Position numbers and translations under genes: made by a program | Notes under the pieces: generated by a model | What the model saw: only the letters and a program-made list of their open reading frames with translations | The model's database searches: none | What the model was told of the DNA's origin: nothing | Shown here: positions 33,450 to 42,900 of the stretch, in pieces | How the letters are laid out: the number at the start of each line of letters is the position of its first letter | Position numbering within the stretch: position 1 is the first letter of the stretch | From: DATBVX01 sp963724625 | GTDB lineage: Bacteria > Pseudomonadota > Gammaproteobacteria > Steroidobacterales > Steroidobacteraceae | NCBI GenBank assembly: GCA_963724625.1 | Contig: CAVRVO010000015.1 | Location: 1-64,000, forward strand | Length of the DNA: 64,000 bases | Reading direction: 5' to 3'

Positions 33450-34817
33450 TCAGCCCGTGAGCTGGGCAAAAGCGTTCCGGGTGAGGTTCTCGTGGCCGCT
33501 CGAGGTCACGACGAGATCGTCTTCCACGCGAATGCCGCCGTAAGGCCGCAGCGCATCGACGCGCTTCCAGTTGATGCGAGCGGCGTGGCCATTGGTGCGT
33601 GCTGCCTGCAGCAGCGAATCGATGAAGTAGATACCGGGCTCGACCGTAACGGCGAACCCCGGTTCAAGCTTGCGTGTAAGCCGCAGGAACGGCTGGGTCG
33701 CCGGCGGCTCGATCCGGGCACCCGTTGCATCGCGCATGAACCCGCCAACGTCGTGCACCTGCAGACCCAGCAGATGGCCGATGCCGTGCGGAAAGAACAC
33801 GCGGCTGAGTCCGGACTCCACCGCTTCGGCTGCTGGCGTAGCGATGACGTCAGCATCGCGCAACACCTGCGCGAGCGCGCTATGCGCGCGCATTTGGAAC
33901 TCGCAATAGTCGATACCCGGGCGGACCTCGCCGCATAACGATTGTTGTGCGCTGTCGACGGCCTCGACGAGCGTCGCGAACGCTCCGTCGTGCGCCGCAT
34001 AGGTGCGCGTAATGTCGCAGGCATAACCATTGAACTGGGCACCGGCATCGATCAGGAGCGAGCGCCGCTCGCCCGCCTGCGGTCGGGGCCGCTCCAGGTA
34101 CTGATAATGGAGCACCGCGCCGTTGGCGTTGTAGGCCACGATGTTGTTGTAGGGCATTTCTTCTTCACGCTGGCCACACGCTTCGAGATACGCCATGTGC
34201 GTTCCATATTCGGATGCACCGTCACGGAACGCGCGCTCGGCCGCGCGATGCCCACGAACCGCAATCGCGGTGGCGCGACGCATGCACTCGACTTCATAGG
34301 GGGTCTTGGTGGCGCGGTCGTAGTGCAGTCGATCGAGCAGGGCCTGCGGATTGACCTGATCGAAACCCCAGTCAGACATTGTCGCGGCGGACTCGCCCAC
34401 AAACACGCTTCGTGCGGAGCCGGCACGCAGGTGAGGACGTGCGTCGGCGAGCGCTGCTATGGGCCGCAGGTCGAAGTGCTCGACCCAGAATTCGGTCGGC
34501 AGCGCCGGCGGCTTGTACCAATAGTCCACCGGCTGGTGAAACAAGAGAATTGGCCGCTTTCCTGGAGAGTAGAGGATGAAGCAGTCGGGGTTGTCGAGAA
34601 TCGGTGCCCAGGCTTTGAAGTGCGGATTGCTCTTGAAGGGATACGCCTGGTCGTCGAGAAACAGCATCGACAGAGCGCCGGAATAGATCACCAGCCGATC
34701 GGCCTTTACTGCCTCGAGCGCACCGTCGCTGCGCCTGCTCATCTCTCGCAGATGCGCCGCGAACAACTCACCCAGGCTGCGCGTAGCAGTCGTAGTCACC
34801 GAGGATTCGAATTGCAT
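33450..34817 (-). CDS. pepQ: Xaa-Pro dipeptidase (prolidase)
   Basis: This M24-family metallopeptidase hydrolyses Xaa-Pro dipeptides in the cytoplasm; relatives also hydrolyse organophosphates. The 455 residues (E. coli PepQ 443) contain the two-metal site: Asp257 in LIDAGAQF, Asp268 in YACDITRTY, the His in FFPHGIGHLLGLQVHD, the Glu in VTVEPGIYF and the Glu in GGIRVEDDLVV. It is convergent with mscL, 32 bases from its stop. Upstream lies a 342-base gap shared with the divergent lipoprotein gene. Confidence 0.93.
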   Translation of the reverse strand: MQFESSVTTTATRSLGELFAAHLREMSRRSDGALEAVKADRLVIYSGALSMLFLDDQAYPFKSNPHFKAWAPILDNPDCFILYSPGKRPILLFHQPVDYWYKPPALPTEFWVEHFDLRPIAALADARPHLRAGSARSVFVGESAATMSDWGFDQVNPQALLDRLHYDRATKTPYEVECMRRATAIAVRGHRAAERAFRDGASEYGTHMAYLEACGQREEEMPYNNIVAYNANGAVLHYQYLERPRPQAGERRSLLIDAGAQFNGYACDITRTYAAHDGAFATLVEAVDSAQQSLCGEVRPGIDYCEFQMRAHSALAQVLRDADVIATPAAEAVESGLSRVFFPHGIGHLLGLQVHDVGGFMRDATGARIEPPATQPFLRLTRKLEPGFAVTVEPGIYFIDSLLQAARTNGHAARINWKRVDALRPYGGIRVEDDLVVTSSGHENLTRNAFAQLTG

Positions 34818-35159
34818 TGCAACTCTTTGAATGTGCTTGAATTAGAGAATGTCGCGTCGGTTGACCAGGAATCGATGCGCGTGAGCACCTGTGCTCTCTC
34901 ACTCATAACCAGGTCGAGCACGACGTGAAACAGCATAGCGCGACTGCAAATTGAGTTAACAATACATGGCCGGAGCACGACATCGGCAGATGCAGATCCG
35001 GCGCGTCGCAAAGTACCGACACCCATCCGGGTTCCAGTTTAAAAAGCCCGGTAAACACTCTAGAATCCGCGGCCGCGATAAGGTGAATTAAACGAGACAA
35101 AACTAGTTTGCCTCTGTCGGCGGATCCATAAACTTTCCAATCCTTTTCGGGGTAACGAG
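34818..35159. other. Intergenic region between pepQ and the lipoprotein gene
   Basis: The 342 bases separate divergent genes. Apart from the candidate promoter at 35038-35066 I see no gene, repeat or operator. Short open frames here have neither ribosome-binding sites nor recognisable products. Confidence 0.6.
35038..35066 (+). promoter_or_regulatory. Candidate promoter of the lipoprotein gene
   Basis: TTTAAA at 35038-35043 and TAGAAT at 35061-35066 are separated by 17 bases, about 90 bases upstream of the start codon. The -35 is weak. No other good pair was found in the gap. Confidence 0.45.
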
Positions 35160-35426
35160 ATGAAGATCAAATCTGCTCTTAGCGCCCTCGCTGCGGCGCT
35201 TCTGTTGAGCGCCTGCGGGGGCGGTGGCGGCGCTGCAGACCAGGCTGCTGACTCAGCCAAGCAGGCAGCGGACGCGGCCGGACAGGCTGCCGACTCAGCT
35301 GGCCAGGCAACGGATGCAGCTGGCAACGCGGCCGGCGCAGCTGCGGATGCAGCTGGCCAGGCGGCCGATGCGTCTGGCGCACCCGCCGACGCTCCTGCTC
35401 CGGCGGAGCCCGCGCCTCAGCAGTAA
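35160..35426 (+). CDS. Small alanine-rich repeat lipoprotein
   Basis: The 88-residue product has a lipoprotein signal peptide with lipobox LLSAC, so Cys19 would be acylated. It is followed by a Gly5 run, then degenerate repeats of the type AADxAGQAAD/AADSAGQAT from about residue 28 to 72, and a Pro/Ala-rich end. The composition is almost wholly Ala, Asp, Gly and Gln with regular spacing, suggesting a helical rod or flexible tether in the periplasm, like other small Ala-rich lipoproteins. No function is assignable. A perfect hairpin follows the gene. Confidence 0.8.
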   Translation: MKIKSALSALAAALLLSACGGGGGAADQAADSAKQAADAAGQAADSAGQATDAAGNAAGAAADAAGQAADASGAPADAPAPAEPAPQQ

Positions 35427-35447
35427 CTGCTGACGCAAATTCGGACA

Positions 35448-35472
35448 GCCCGGGCAGGTTCACTGCCCGGGC
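35448..35472 (+). terminator. Terminator-like hairpin after the lipoprotein gene
   Basis: GCCCGGGCAG and CTGCCCGGGC form a perfect 10-bp stem with loop GTTCA, 21 bases after the stop. There is no U-tract, so Rho-independent termination may be weak, but the stem is very stable and could protect the mRNA 3' end. Confidence 0.65.
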
Positions 35473-35527
35473 GAGTTCGAAGGGCCGGGATTTTCTGCAG
35501 GCGCGTTCCGGCCCAATCGAGGTTCAA

Positions 35528-36067
35528 GTGGCGGTCAGTATCCGTGATGCACAAGGGTCGTCCGACGACCGCAAGTGGATCCAGGGGGCCTACCGCGACT
35601 ATCTGAACGATCTCGCCATGCTTAACACCGGGATTTTCCCGGTACTGGGCGAATTTGGCCACCGCGAGCCGGACCTTCTGGCGCGCTGGTTTGCCGATGA
35701 TCGGGCTCATCCACTGCTGATCCTGAAGTCCGATACGCCGGCTGGGTTCGCACTCGTCGTGCGCCCTGTCAACATTGCGAGTGGCAAGCCGACGATCGAT
35801 TACCGGATGTCGGAGTTTTTTGTGCTCGCGAAGTACCGCCGGCTCGGAATCGGTCGCGACGCAGCGCAGCTCATCCTCAACCGCTTCTCGGGACAGTGGG
35901 AAGTGACGGAATACCTGCGCAATGCCGGCGCGGTGCGTTTCTGGCGCAGCGTCATTGCAACGTATACGCGTGGCCAATACACGGAGCGAATCACCGACGG
36001 AGAGGTGCGGCAGGTGTTCCGGTCGATCAACAGCCCGGCAGTGCGCAACGGCGAGAAGCGCTCGTGA
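35528..36067 (+). CDS. GNAT-family N-acetyltransferase
   Basis: The 179-residue protein has the acetyl-CoA binding motif A (YRRLGIGRDAAQLIL, near residues 102-116) preceded by the beta-strand SEFFVLAKY, as in GNAT acetyltransferases. The start is GTG 35528, with GAGG upstream. The substrate is unknown. Its stop overlaps the GTG of the next gene (GTGA), so the two are translationally coupled and may act together. The hairpin at 35448 separates it from the lipoprotein gene. Confidence 0.8.
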   Translation: MAVSIRDAQGSSDDRKWIQGAYRDYLNDLAMLNTGIFPVLGEFGHREPDLLARWFADDRAHPLLILKSDTPAGFALVVRPVNIASGKPTIDYRMSEFFVLAKYRRLGIGRDAAQLILNRFSGQWEVTEYLRNAGAVRFWRSVIATYTRGQYTERITDGEVRQVFRSINSPAVRNGEKRS

Positions 36068-36570
36068 GACGGCTCCTGCAGATGCTGGTCGCGCTGCTCG
36101 GCAGCACTGTAGCCACCGCGCAAACGCCAGCGGATATCGCGCGCTGCACGGCCATCGATTCCGATTCCGAGCGCCTGAAGTGCTACGACAAACTGTTCGT
36201 ACCGTCCGCAAGTCAGCCACAAGAACAGAGCAAGGCTCCCGCCACGATTGCGGCCGCAGCGCCGGCCGCTGCCGCAACAAGTGCCGACCTCGATGACTTC
36301 GGGTTGGACGGCCGCAAACCTGCCGGCCAGGCCGACGAGCCCGCAGGTCCGGACGAAATGCAAGCCCGGATCGCGAAGCTCGTCGCTCAGCCGCGAGGCG
36401 AGTACGTTCTGACGCTCGACAACGGCCAGGTCTGGCAACAGAGAGAATACGACTGGCACTTCGCTTTCAGCGTGGGCGACGAGGTCATCATCAAGCGTGG
36501 TCTCATGAAGTCCTATCGGCTGCAACAGAAAGGCGACAACCGGACGACACCGGTCACCCGGATCCGTTAA
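36064..36570 (+). CDS. Exported protein with a Cys/RLxCYD motif, function unknown
   Basis: The 168-residue product starts at GTG 36064, overlapping the acetyltransferase stop. A signal peptide (RRLLQMLVALLGSTVATAQ) is followed by RCTAIDSDSERLKCYDKLF. This two-cysteine motif occurs at the mature N-terminus of many proteobacterial periplasmic proteins and of VasI/TagO-type accessory proteins. Then comes an Ala-rich linker and a C-terminal beta-rich domain (YVLTLDNGQVWQQREYDWHF; GDEVIIKRGLMKSYRL). No type VI secretion gene lies nearby, so a link to that system is not supported. Confidence 0.75.
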   Translation: MRRLLQMLVALLGSTVATAQTPADIARCTAIDSDSERLKCYDKLFVPSASQPQEQSKAPATIAAAAPAAAATSADLDDFGLDGRKPAGQADEPAGPDEMQARIAKLVAQPRGEYVLTLDNGQVWQQREYDWHFAFSVGDEVIIKRGLMKSYRLQQKGDNRTTPVTRIR

Positions 36571-36588
36571 CCCTGAGGAGCTCTCACC

Positions 36589-37038
36589 ATGAACAAGGCG
36601 CGCGCCGCTTCGCTGGATACGCAAACCGTGATCGCGACGCTCAATCGCATTCTGGAGCTCGAGCTCGCGGGCGTCGTGCGCTACCTGCACTACAGCTTCA
36701 TGATCTTCGGTCACCACCGCATTCCGATCACTGCATGGTTGCGGACTCAATCCACCGAGTCGATGGCGCACGCCGTGCTGACCGGAGAGCACGTCACCGC
36801 GTTGGGCGGACACCCATCACTCAAGATTGGCGAATTGCTCGAAACCCACAAGCACAGCGTGGACGACATCCTCAAGGAAGCGTTGGCGCACGAGGAAGTA
36901 GGCCTGACTGAGTATCGCAAGCTCCTGTCGCTCGTGGCCGGCGAAAACATCATGCTGGAGGAATTTGCGCGTGCGCAGATCGCGGCGGAGGAACAGCACC
37001 TGGCGGAAATCCGCAAGATGATGAGGCGCAGCGCCTGA
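36589..37038 (+). CDS. Ferritin-like / bacterioferritin-like di-iron protein
   Basis: The 149-residue all-helical protein matches the bacterioferritin fold: LNRILELELAGVVRYLHYSF aligns with the first helix, placing Glu25 at the first iron ligand. Glu57/His61, Glu102 or Glu103, and Glu134/His137 follow at nearly bacterioferritin spacing. The second-helix Glu is shifted by one, with Ser58 in the exact position. Met59 sits where bacterioferritin has its haem methionine. AGGAG precedes the ATG. It could store or detoxify iron. A Dps-like or other ferritin-like role is not excluded. Confidence 0.8.
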   Translation: MNKARAASLDTQTVIATLNRILELELAGVVRYLHYSFMIFGHHRIPITAWLRTQSTESMAHAVLTGEHVTALGGHPSLKIGELLETHKHSVDDILKEALAHEEVGLTEYRKLLSLVAGENIMLEEFARAQIAAEEQHLAEIRKMMRRSA

Positions 37039-37098
37039 GTTTTATCGCGCGCCATTCGCGAGCTCGCGCGCACGTATAAGAAGAAAAGGAGCGTGGTT

Positions 37099-37140
37099 AT
37101 GACAAGCCGCGCACCTTATGTTTGGTCGGACTCAATCTGA
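37099..37140 (+). other. 13-codon open frame with consensus Shine-Dalgarno
   Basis: AAAAGGAG at 37084-37091 lies seven bases before ATG 37099, which opens MTSRAPYVWSDSI and a stop. It could be a leader peptide for the pilin operon, a remnant of a lost gene, or chance. Nothing in the sequence decides. Confidence 0.25.
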
Positions 37141-37262
37141 GTACCGCATCACTCCCCACTGGAATGTGAACTTGATTCTGCCGGGCGACCACTCGTCCGT
37201 GCGTTGAAACCGATCATCGGTTCGGTTTGAGCGCAGCGGCGCGTGCAGCGATAACGCGCGCC

Positions 37263-37835
37263 ATGCGTACACATATCGCTACTGCCAAAGGCTTCACCAT
37301 CCTCGAGTTGATGGTCGCCGTCTCAGTGCTGGCCGTCCTGCTTGCCACGGGTGTGCCCAGCTTCGTGCAGATCATCCGTAACAATCGCATCACCGCCCAG
37401 AGCAACGAACTGGTATCGGCGCTCAACGTCGCGCGCAGCGAGTCGATCAAGCGCGGCATACCGGTAAGCGTCTGCTCGAGTGCCGATGGCGCGACCTGTG
37501 CCGGCAGCGCGACGTGGGGCACAGGCTGGATCGTGTTCACGGACGGCCTCGGAGCTGCGGGGGCTGTGAACCCTGCCGTACCCGTCGAGACCGGCGATCA
37601 GATCCTGCAGGTCTGGCCCGCGGTCCAGGGCGGTCTGCAGCTCAATTCCGTGGCAGGCACTGCGCCCGTGTCGGTGGCTCGCAACTTCGTCCAGTACTCC
37701 TCGACGGGAATGCCGAGTCCCATCGCTGCAACCAATTTCTCCCTGTTCAAGAGCGGCGCGCCGGCCAGTTCGGCACGTTGCATCACGGTGAGCACGGCGG
37801 GGCGCATCAGCACCGCGCAAGCCCTATGTCCTTAG
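37263..37835 (+). CDS. fimT: GspH/FimT-family minor pseudopilin
   Basis: The 190-residue protein has a short leader ending in KG, cut by the prepilin peptidase before FTILELMVAVSVLAVLLATG, with Glu5 present. The transmembrane helix is followed by a GspH/FimT-type globular domain with a likely disulfide (Cys in SVCSSADGATC). FimT proteins are minor type IV pilins that help initiate pili and can bind DNA for uptake. I chose ATG 37263 as the start. It is the first gene of the pilin operon. Confidence 0.88.
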   Translation: MRTHIATAKGFTILELMVAVSVLAVLLATGVPSFVQIIRNNRITAQSNELVSALNVARSESIKRGIPVSVCSSADGATCAGSATWGTGWIVFTDGLGAAGAVNPAVPVETGDQILQVWPAVQGGLQLNSVAGTAPVSVARNFVQYSSTGMPSPIAATNFSLFKSGAPASSARCITVSTAGRISTAQALCP

Positions 37836-37848
37836 TAGTGAGAGCCAA

Positions 37849-38316
37849 ATGAAGCGGCAATTCATGAACACTTGCAACGTAAAGGAGGGTCGTCAAAGCG
37901 GGATGACCTTGATCGAGACACTGGTCGCTCTGCTGGTGCTTTCGATCGGCTTGCTCGGTGTCGCAGCGCTGCAGATGACGAGTCTGCGCAACAATCACGC
38001 TGCGCACACACGCTCGCAGGCGACTGCGCTCGCTTACGACATCGCAGACCGGATGCGCGCCAACCGCACCGTTGCAGTTGGCGGCGGTTACAACATCGCG
38101 CTCGGTGCAGTGCCCGGCGCACCCGCGACCCTGGCCGATATCGACATCCTGGCGTGGAAAAACTCGCTGGGGGCCGCGCTACCGGCCGGCGACGGCGCGA
38201 TCACCACGGATGCCGCCGTGACGGGCGATCCGAACATCGTACGCATCACCATTCGCTGGGACGACTCACGCGGGGTTGAAGCCCCGGTGCAGTTCGTCAC
38301 CGATACCCGGCTGTAA
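37849..38316 (+). CDS. pilV: Type IV pilus minor pilin PilV
   Basis: The 155-residue product has a leader ending in SG, followed by MTLIETLVALLVLSIGLLGV, with Glu5 and the PilV-type GLLGVAALQMTSLRNN. PilV is part of the minor-pilin priming complex with PilW, PilX, PilE and FimU/FimT that sits at the pilus tip and recruits PilY1. The gene follows fimT after 13 bases and precedes pilW. Confidence 0.9.
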   Translation: MKRQFMNTCNVKEGRQSGMTLIETLVALLVLSIGLLGVAALQMTSLRNNHAAHTRSQATALAYDIADRMRANRTVAVGGGYNIALGAVPGAPATLADIDILAWKNSLGAALPAGDGAITTDAAVTGDPNIVRITIRWDDSRGVEAPVQFVTDTRL

Positions 38317-38337
38317 ATCATGCGACCCGAGGCAGTC

Positions 38338-39330
38338 ATGAAAAATCAGATGCAACGTGGTTTCAGCGTCGTCGAGCTGATGGTGGCCGTGACGTTGAGC
38401 ATGATCCTGATGGCCGGCGTACTTTCGATCTTCGCTAGCTCGAAGGTCACATATCTCTCCAATGAGAAGACCGCGCGGGTGCAGGAAAACGGCCGGATGG
38501 CGCTCGACCTGATCGTGCGGGATATCCGCGCATCGGGCTATATGGGCTGCGCGAAGGCAGTGCCTTTCAACACCACTCTCAACACGCCAACAGCGCTGCT
38601 CTGGGATTACTCGCGACCGATGCAGGGTTTCGAGTGGACAGGTCCTGGTTCATGGTCTCCCGCGCTGACGACGGCAGTGATTCCGGCAGCGCAGGCGGCG
38701 CAGGACGGCAGCGATGCGATCCTGCTGCGCGTCGCGCAGCGCGAAGGTACGTCGCAACGTGTAACGAACAACCTGGTGAGCGCCACTGACAATCCGCAGG
38801 TCACCGCTGCCGTCGCAAACGGCGTCATGATGATCACCGATTGCAATGCCTCGACCGTATTCCAGGTGACCGGTAATGCGCCGCCGGTGGTCCAGCACAT
38901 CGCCGGTGGGGCAACCACCGCTGGTCCTGGCAACTCGACCAACAACCTCAGCTACGTCTATCAGAGGGATGCGCGGCTGATCCCGATGCAGACGATTGCC
39001 TACTACGTGCGCAACAACTCCTTGTGGCGGGTTATCGGCACGAACACGCCAGAGGAACTGGTCGAAGGCGTGCAGGCCCTACAGATCGTCTACGGCGAAG
39101 ACACCGATGCGGATCGCATCGTCAACAACTACGTTGCCGCGGATGCGGTAACCAACTGGGCCAACATCGTCAGCGTGTCGGTCTCCCTCCTGGTGCGCTC
39201 GGAGCAAACCGGTACCGACATCGACTCTCAGACTTACAACCTGCTCGGCACCAACGTCGGTCCCTTCAATGATCGCCGTCAGCGAATGCTGTTCGTCACT
39301 ACCGCTGCGTTGCGCAACGTTGCCATCTGA
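38338..39330 (+). CDS. pilW: Type IV pilus minor pilin PilW
   Basis: The 330-residue product carries the prepilin site RG|FSVVELMVAVTLSMILMAG, with Glu5, then the PilW-type segment TARVQENGRMALDLIVRDIR and a large globular domain with several cysteines. I start at ATG 38338, preceded by GAGG; ATG 38320 lacks a ribosome-binding site. PilW is a core member of the minor-pilin initiation complex. Confidence 0.9.
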   Translation: MKNQMQRGFSVVELMVAVTLSMILMAGVLSIFASSKVTYLSNEKTARVQENGRMALDLIVRDIRASGYMGCAKAVPFNTTLNTPTALLWDYSRPMQGFEWTGPGSWSPALTTAVIPAAQAAQDGSDAILLRVAQREGTSQRVTNNLVSATDNPQVTAAVANGVMMITDCNASTVFQVTGNAPPVVQHIAGGATTAGPGNSTNNLSYVYQRDARLIPMQTIAYYVRNNSLWRVIGTNTPEELVEGVQALQIVYGEDTDADRIVNNYVAADAVTNWANIVSVSVSLLVRSEQTGTDIDSQTYNLLGTNVGPFNDRRQRMLFVTTAALRNVAI

Positions 39331-39347
39331 ATCCAGTGAGTAATCCC

Positions 39348-39890
39348 ATGCAAATGCAGTTCTCCCGGTCCCGCGAGTCGGGCGCCATCCTGGTCATCAG
39401 CCTGCTGCTGTTGCTGGTGATGACGTTGCTTGGCATCGCGGCGATGCAGACCACCGGCATGGAAGAACGGATGGCTGGCAACACGCGCAACATCAATCTT
39501 GCCTTCCAGGGCGCGGAAGCGGGACTGCGTGACGCGGAAGACCGCATCCGCATCATGGTCACGCGGCCCGACAGCTGTTCTGCCCTGCCGTGCGTCGTGT
39601 GGCAGCGTAACGTCATCGAGGGCATGTCGGCGACGCCGGTCCGCGATCGCAACAAGGCCTGGTGGGTGAACACCGGCCAGGAATACGGCATCGCAGGCAC
39701 CAAACAGCTCGCTGACGTAACCATCGATCCGCTGAGCGTGACCGAGGAGCTCGGCTTCATACCCGACAGTCTCACGACAGGCCACGGCCCGCCCGAAGGG
39801 CGCGATTTCTATCGCGTGACGGCACATTCATTCGGTGGCAACGAGACCGCCCGCGCGGTTCTCGAGACCACCTACACGCGTCGCTTCTGA
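39348..39890 (+). CDS. pilX: Type IV pilus assembly protein PilX
   Basis: The product is about 180 residues. After RESG the mature N-terminus AILVISLLLLLVMTLLGIAA lacks Glu5, as is usual in PilX/GspK-type minor pilins, followed by MQTTGMEERMAGNTRN, a PilX signature. I place the start at ATG 39348; GTG 39336 or ATG 39354 are alternatives. It lies between pilW and pilY1, the order found in pseudomonad minor-pilin operons. Confidence 0.88.
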   Translation: MQMQFSRSRESGAILVISLLLLLVMTLLGIAAMQTTGMEERMAGNTRNINLAFQGAEAGLRDAEDRIRIMVTRPDSCSALPCVVWQRNVIEGMSATPVRDRNKAWWVNTGQEYGIAGTKQLADVTIDPLSVTEELGFIPDSLTTGHGPPEGRDFYRVTAHSFGGNETARAVLETTYTRRF

Positions 39891-39932
39891 CCATCGACCC
39901 CATTGCACAGAACCGGTTATCGGAGAGCTGAC

Positions 39933-42900
39933 ATGAGCCTCAAATCCTTGTACACCCGACTGCTGATCGCTGCTGCTGCGGCAGCCCTCACGTCGATCCA
40001 GGCGGGAACTGCCATCGCAGCGGTGCCGGTACTCAGCGACGCGCCGCTGTTCCTCAACGGCACCGTGGCACCGCTCAACATGCTGGTCATGGGCCGCGAC
40101 CACAAGCTCTATTACGAAGCGTACAACGACCATACGGATCTCGATGGCGACGGCACGCTCGACATCGGTTACGACGGCTATCTGCAGAATCCGGATGGCA
40201 CGTACAAGATCAACTACTTCGGCTATTTCGATTCGTTCAAGTGCTACACCTATGACGGCGCCAACAATCGCTTCAATGCCGCCTCGGTCACGGCCAACAA
40301 GAAGTGTTCGGGGCAATGGAGTGGTGACTGGCTGAACTACATCACCATGAGCCGCATCGATGCACTGCGCAAGGTGCTCTACGGTGGCTACCGTTCTACC
40401 GACGGCACCGGAGCGTCGACGGTCACGGTGCTGGAACGCTCACTGCTGCCGCAGGACGCCCACAGCTGGGGCAAATCCTACGAAAGTGTCGCCAAGGACG
40501 GTTACAACATCAGCGAGTACACGCCGCTGTCGATACCTGCGGCTAACTCCAGCCATCTGTTCGTCAACACGACGCTGCTCGGACAGACCAACCCGCTGCT
40601 GCGCGTGATCACCAACAAGCAGGACTCGAGCGGCAACCCGCTCAAGATCTGGAACTGGGTGAGCATCGAGCGCCCGGTCGGAAACGATCAGGTCGTGGTT
40701 GGCACCGACGCCGCGGGCAAGGAGATTCGCCAGACCCTTGCTCCGGCGCCAACTGACTACCAGGTCCGCGTAAGGGTTTGCGATACCGGCCTTGGCGTCA
40801 ACACGGTCGAATCGAACTGTCGTCCTTACGGCGCCGCTCCCACTTACAAGCCCACGGGCCTGCTGCAGGACTTCGGCGAGGCGCAGGGCGGCGTCGCCGG
40901 CACTGAATTGATGAAGTTCGGCTTGATCACGGGCTCCTACGCGCGCAATACGGATGGTGGCGTCCTCAGACGCACGGTCAGCTCGATCGCGAACGAGATC
41001 AATACGGCCGATGGCACCTTCAACACGGGCGTGACCGGCATCATCGAGACACTGAATCGCCTGCGGACTACCGGGTTCGGCGGCAGCTATCAGTACAACT
41101 GCGGCTGGAATGTCGCCGGGCCGATCACCGCCGGTGAGTGCCAGATGTGGGGCAATCCGATCGGCGAGATGATGTACGAGGGATTGCGCTACTTCGCCGG
41201 CAAACAGGCGCCCACGGCGCTCGTTCAATTCGTTGTTCGGTGCTGGCGAAGAGAGGCTCACTTCCTGGCGGTGGACTTCCGGTTGCGACCTGGGACGATC
41301 CGTACAGCTCCAACCCGCGTTGCGCCAAGCCATTCGAGACGGTGATCAGCGACATCAACCCGTCGTACGACACGGATAAGTTGCCTGGCACGGCTTTCGG
41401 CGCAGGATTCGTCGGTGACCTCGCCGGCCTCAACGTCCAGAATGAGGGCCAGACGATCTGGGACAACGAGCCTGGGCTCGGTGGCACGCGCAAGATCTTC
41501 ATCGGCGAATCGGGCTTCAACAATGACAATGCCCCGACGGCGAAGGATGTCAGCAGCCTCGGTGACATCCGCGGTCTCGCGCCCGAGGAGCCGACCAAGC
41601 AGGGTGGCTACTACTCGGCCAGCGTTGCTCACTACGGTGTCACGACCGATCTGAATCCCATCACTGGCGACCAGAAGGCCTCGACGTTTGCGGTTGCACT
41701 CGCCTCGCCGCTGCCCCGGATCGAGATTCCCATCAACGGCCGGAAGATCACGCTGGTGCCGTTCGCCAAGACGGTCGGCGGCAGTGTGGGTGGCGTAAAC
41801 GTCTCGGCTGCAAGCACTGCATTCCAGCCCACGAACCAGATCGTCGACTTCTATGTCGATTCCCTCACGGCGACATCGGGCAAGTTCCGCGTGAACTACG
41901 AAGACGTGGAGCAGGGCGCCGACCATGACATGGACGCGATTGCCATCTACGAATACAAGGTGAATCGGCGGTTCCGTCGATGTGACAGTGACCTCCGAAT
42001 ACGCTGCCGGCAGCCTCATTCAGCACATGGGCTACGTCATATCCGGCACCGATCGCGACGGCATCTATTTCGAAGTGCGTGACAAGGATACGGCCGCGGG
42101 CAACGATCCGGACTACTTCCTCGATACTCCGGATGCGTTTACCGGCACGCCTCCGGCGCCCGACACCGGCGCCGACTCCTGGAAAGACGGCAAGGAGCTG
42201 CCGCTGGTTCATACCCGCACCTTCTCGCCCGGCGCGACCGGGGGCGGAGAGATGCTCAAGGATCCGCTCTGGTACGCCGCCAAGTGGGGCGGCTTCCAGG
42301 ACCAGGACAATAACGGCAGGCCGAACCTCAGCACCGAGTGGGATGAGGACAACGATGGTGACCCGGACAACTACTTCCTGGTGACCAACGCGCTCACCTT
42401 GCAAGCCCAGCTCACCAAGGCGTTCAAAGATATCGTCGCACGTGTCGCCTCGGCCTCGTCCGCGTCGGTGAACTCGGGCTCGATCTCGAGCGACACGCGC
42501 GTGTACCAGGCAAAGTTCAACAGCGGCGACTGGTCAGGCCAGCTGCTCTCGTTCCCGGTGGCAATGGATGGCACTCTCGCGACGACGGAAGAATGGGATG
42601 CAGGCAAGGTCATTCCGGCGCCTGACAGTCGCAGCATCATCACCGTCAACAGCAACAGCACTGCGGCCAAATTCCGCTGGACCTCCGGCACCGGCACGGT
42701 CCTGGATGCGACCCGCAAGAGTCAGCTCAGGCTGACCGACCATTCAGCCTTACCCAATGACTGGGGCCAGTATCGCCTCGACTACATCCGCGGCGACGGC
42801 GTACGCGAAGATCGCGTCAACAACGTAGCTCCGGTGTTCCGCAATCGACCGGTGCTGCCGGTCCGCAACGTACTGGGCGATATCGTCTCGTCCGCACCAG

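Noticed and set aside
36064..36570. Type VI secretion accessory gene (VasI/TagO)
   Set aside because: Only the short Cys/RLxCYD motif is shared; no tss genes are nearby.
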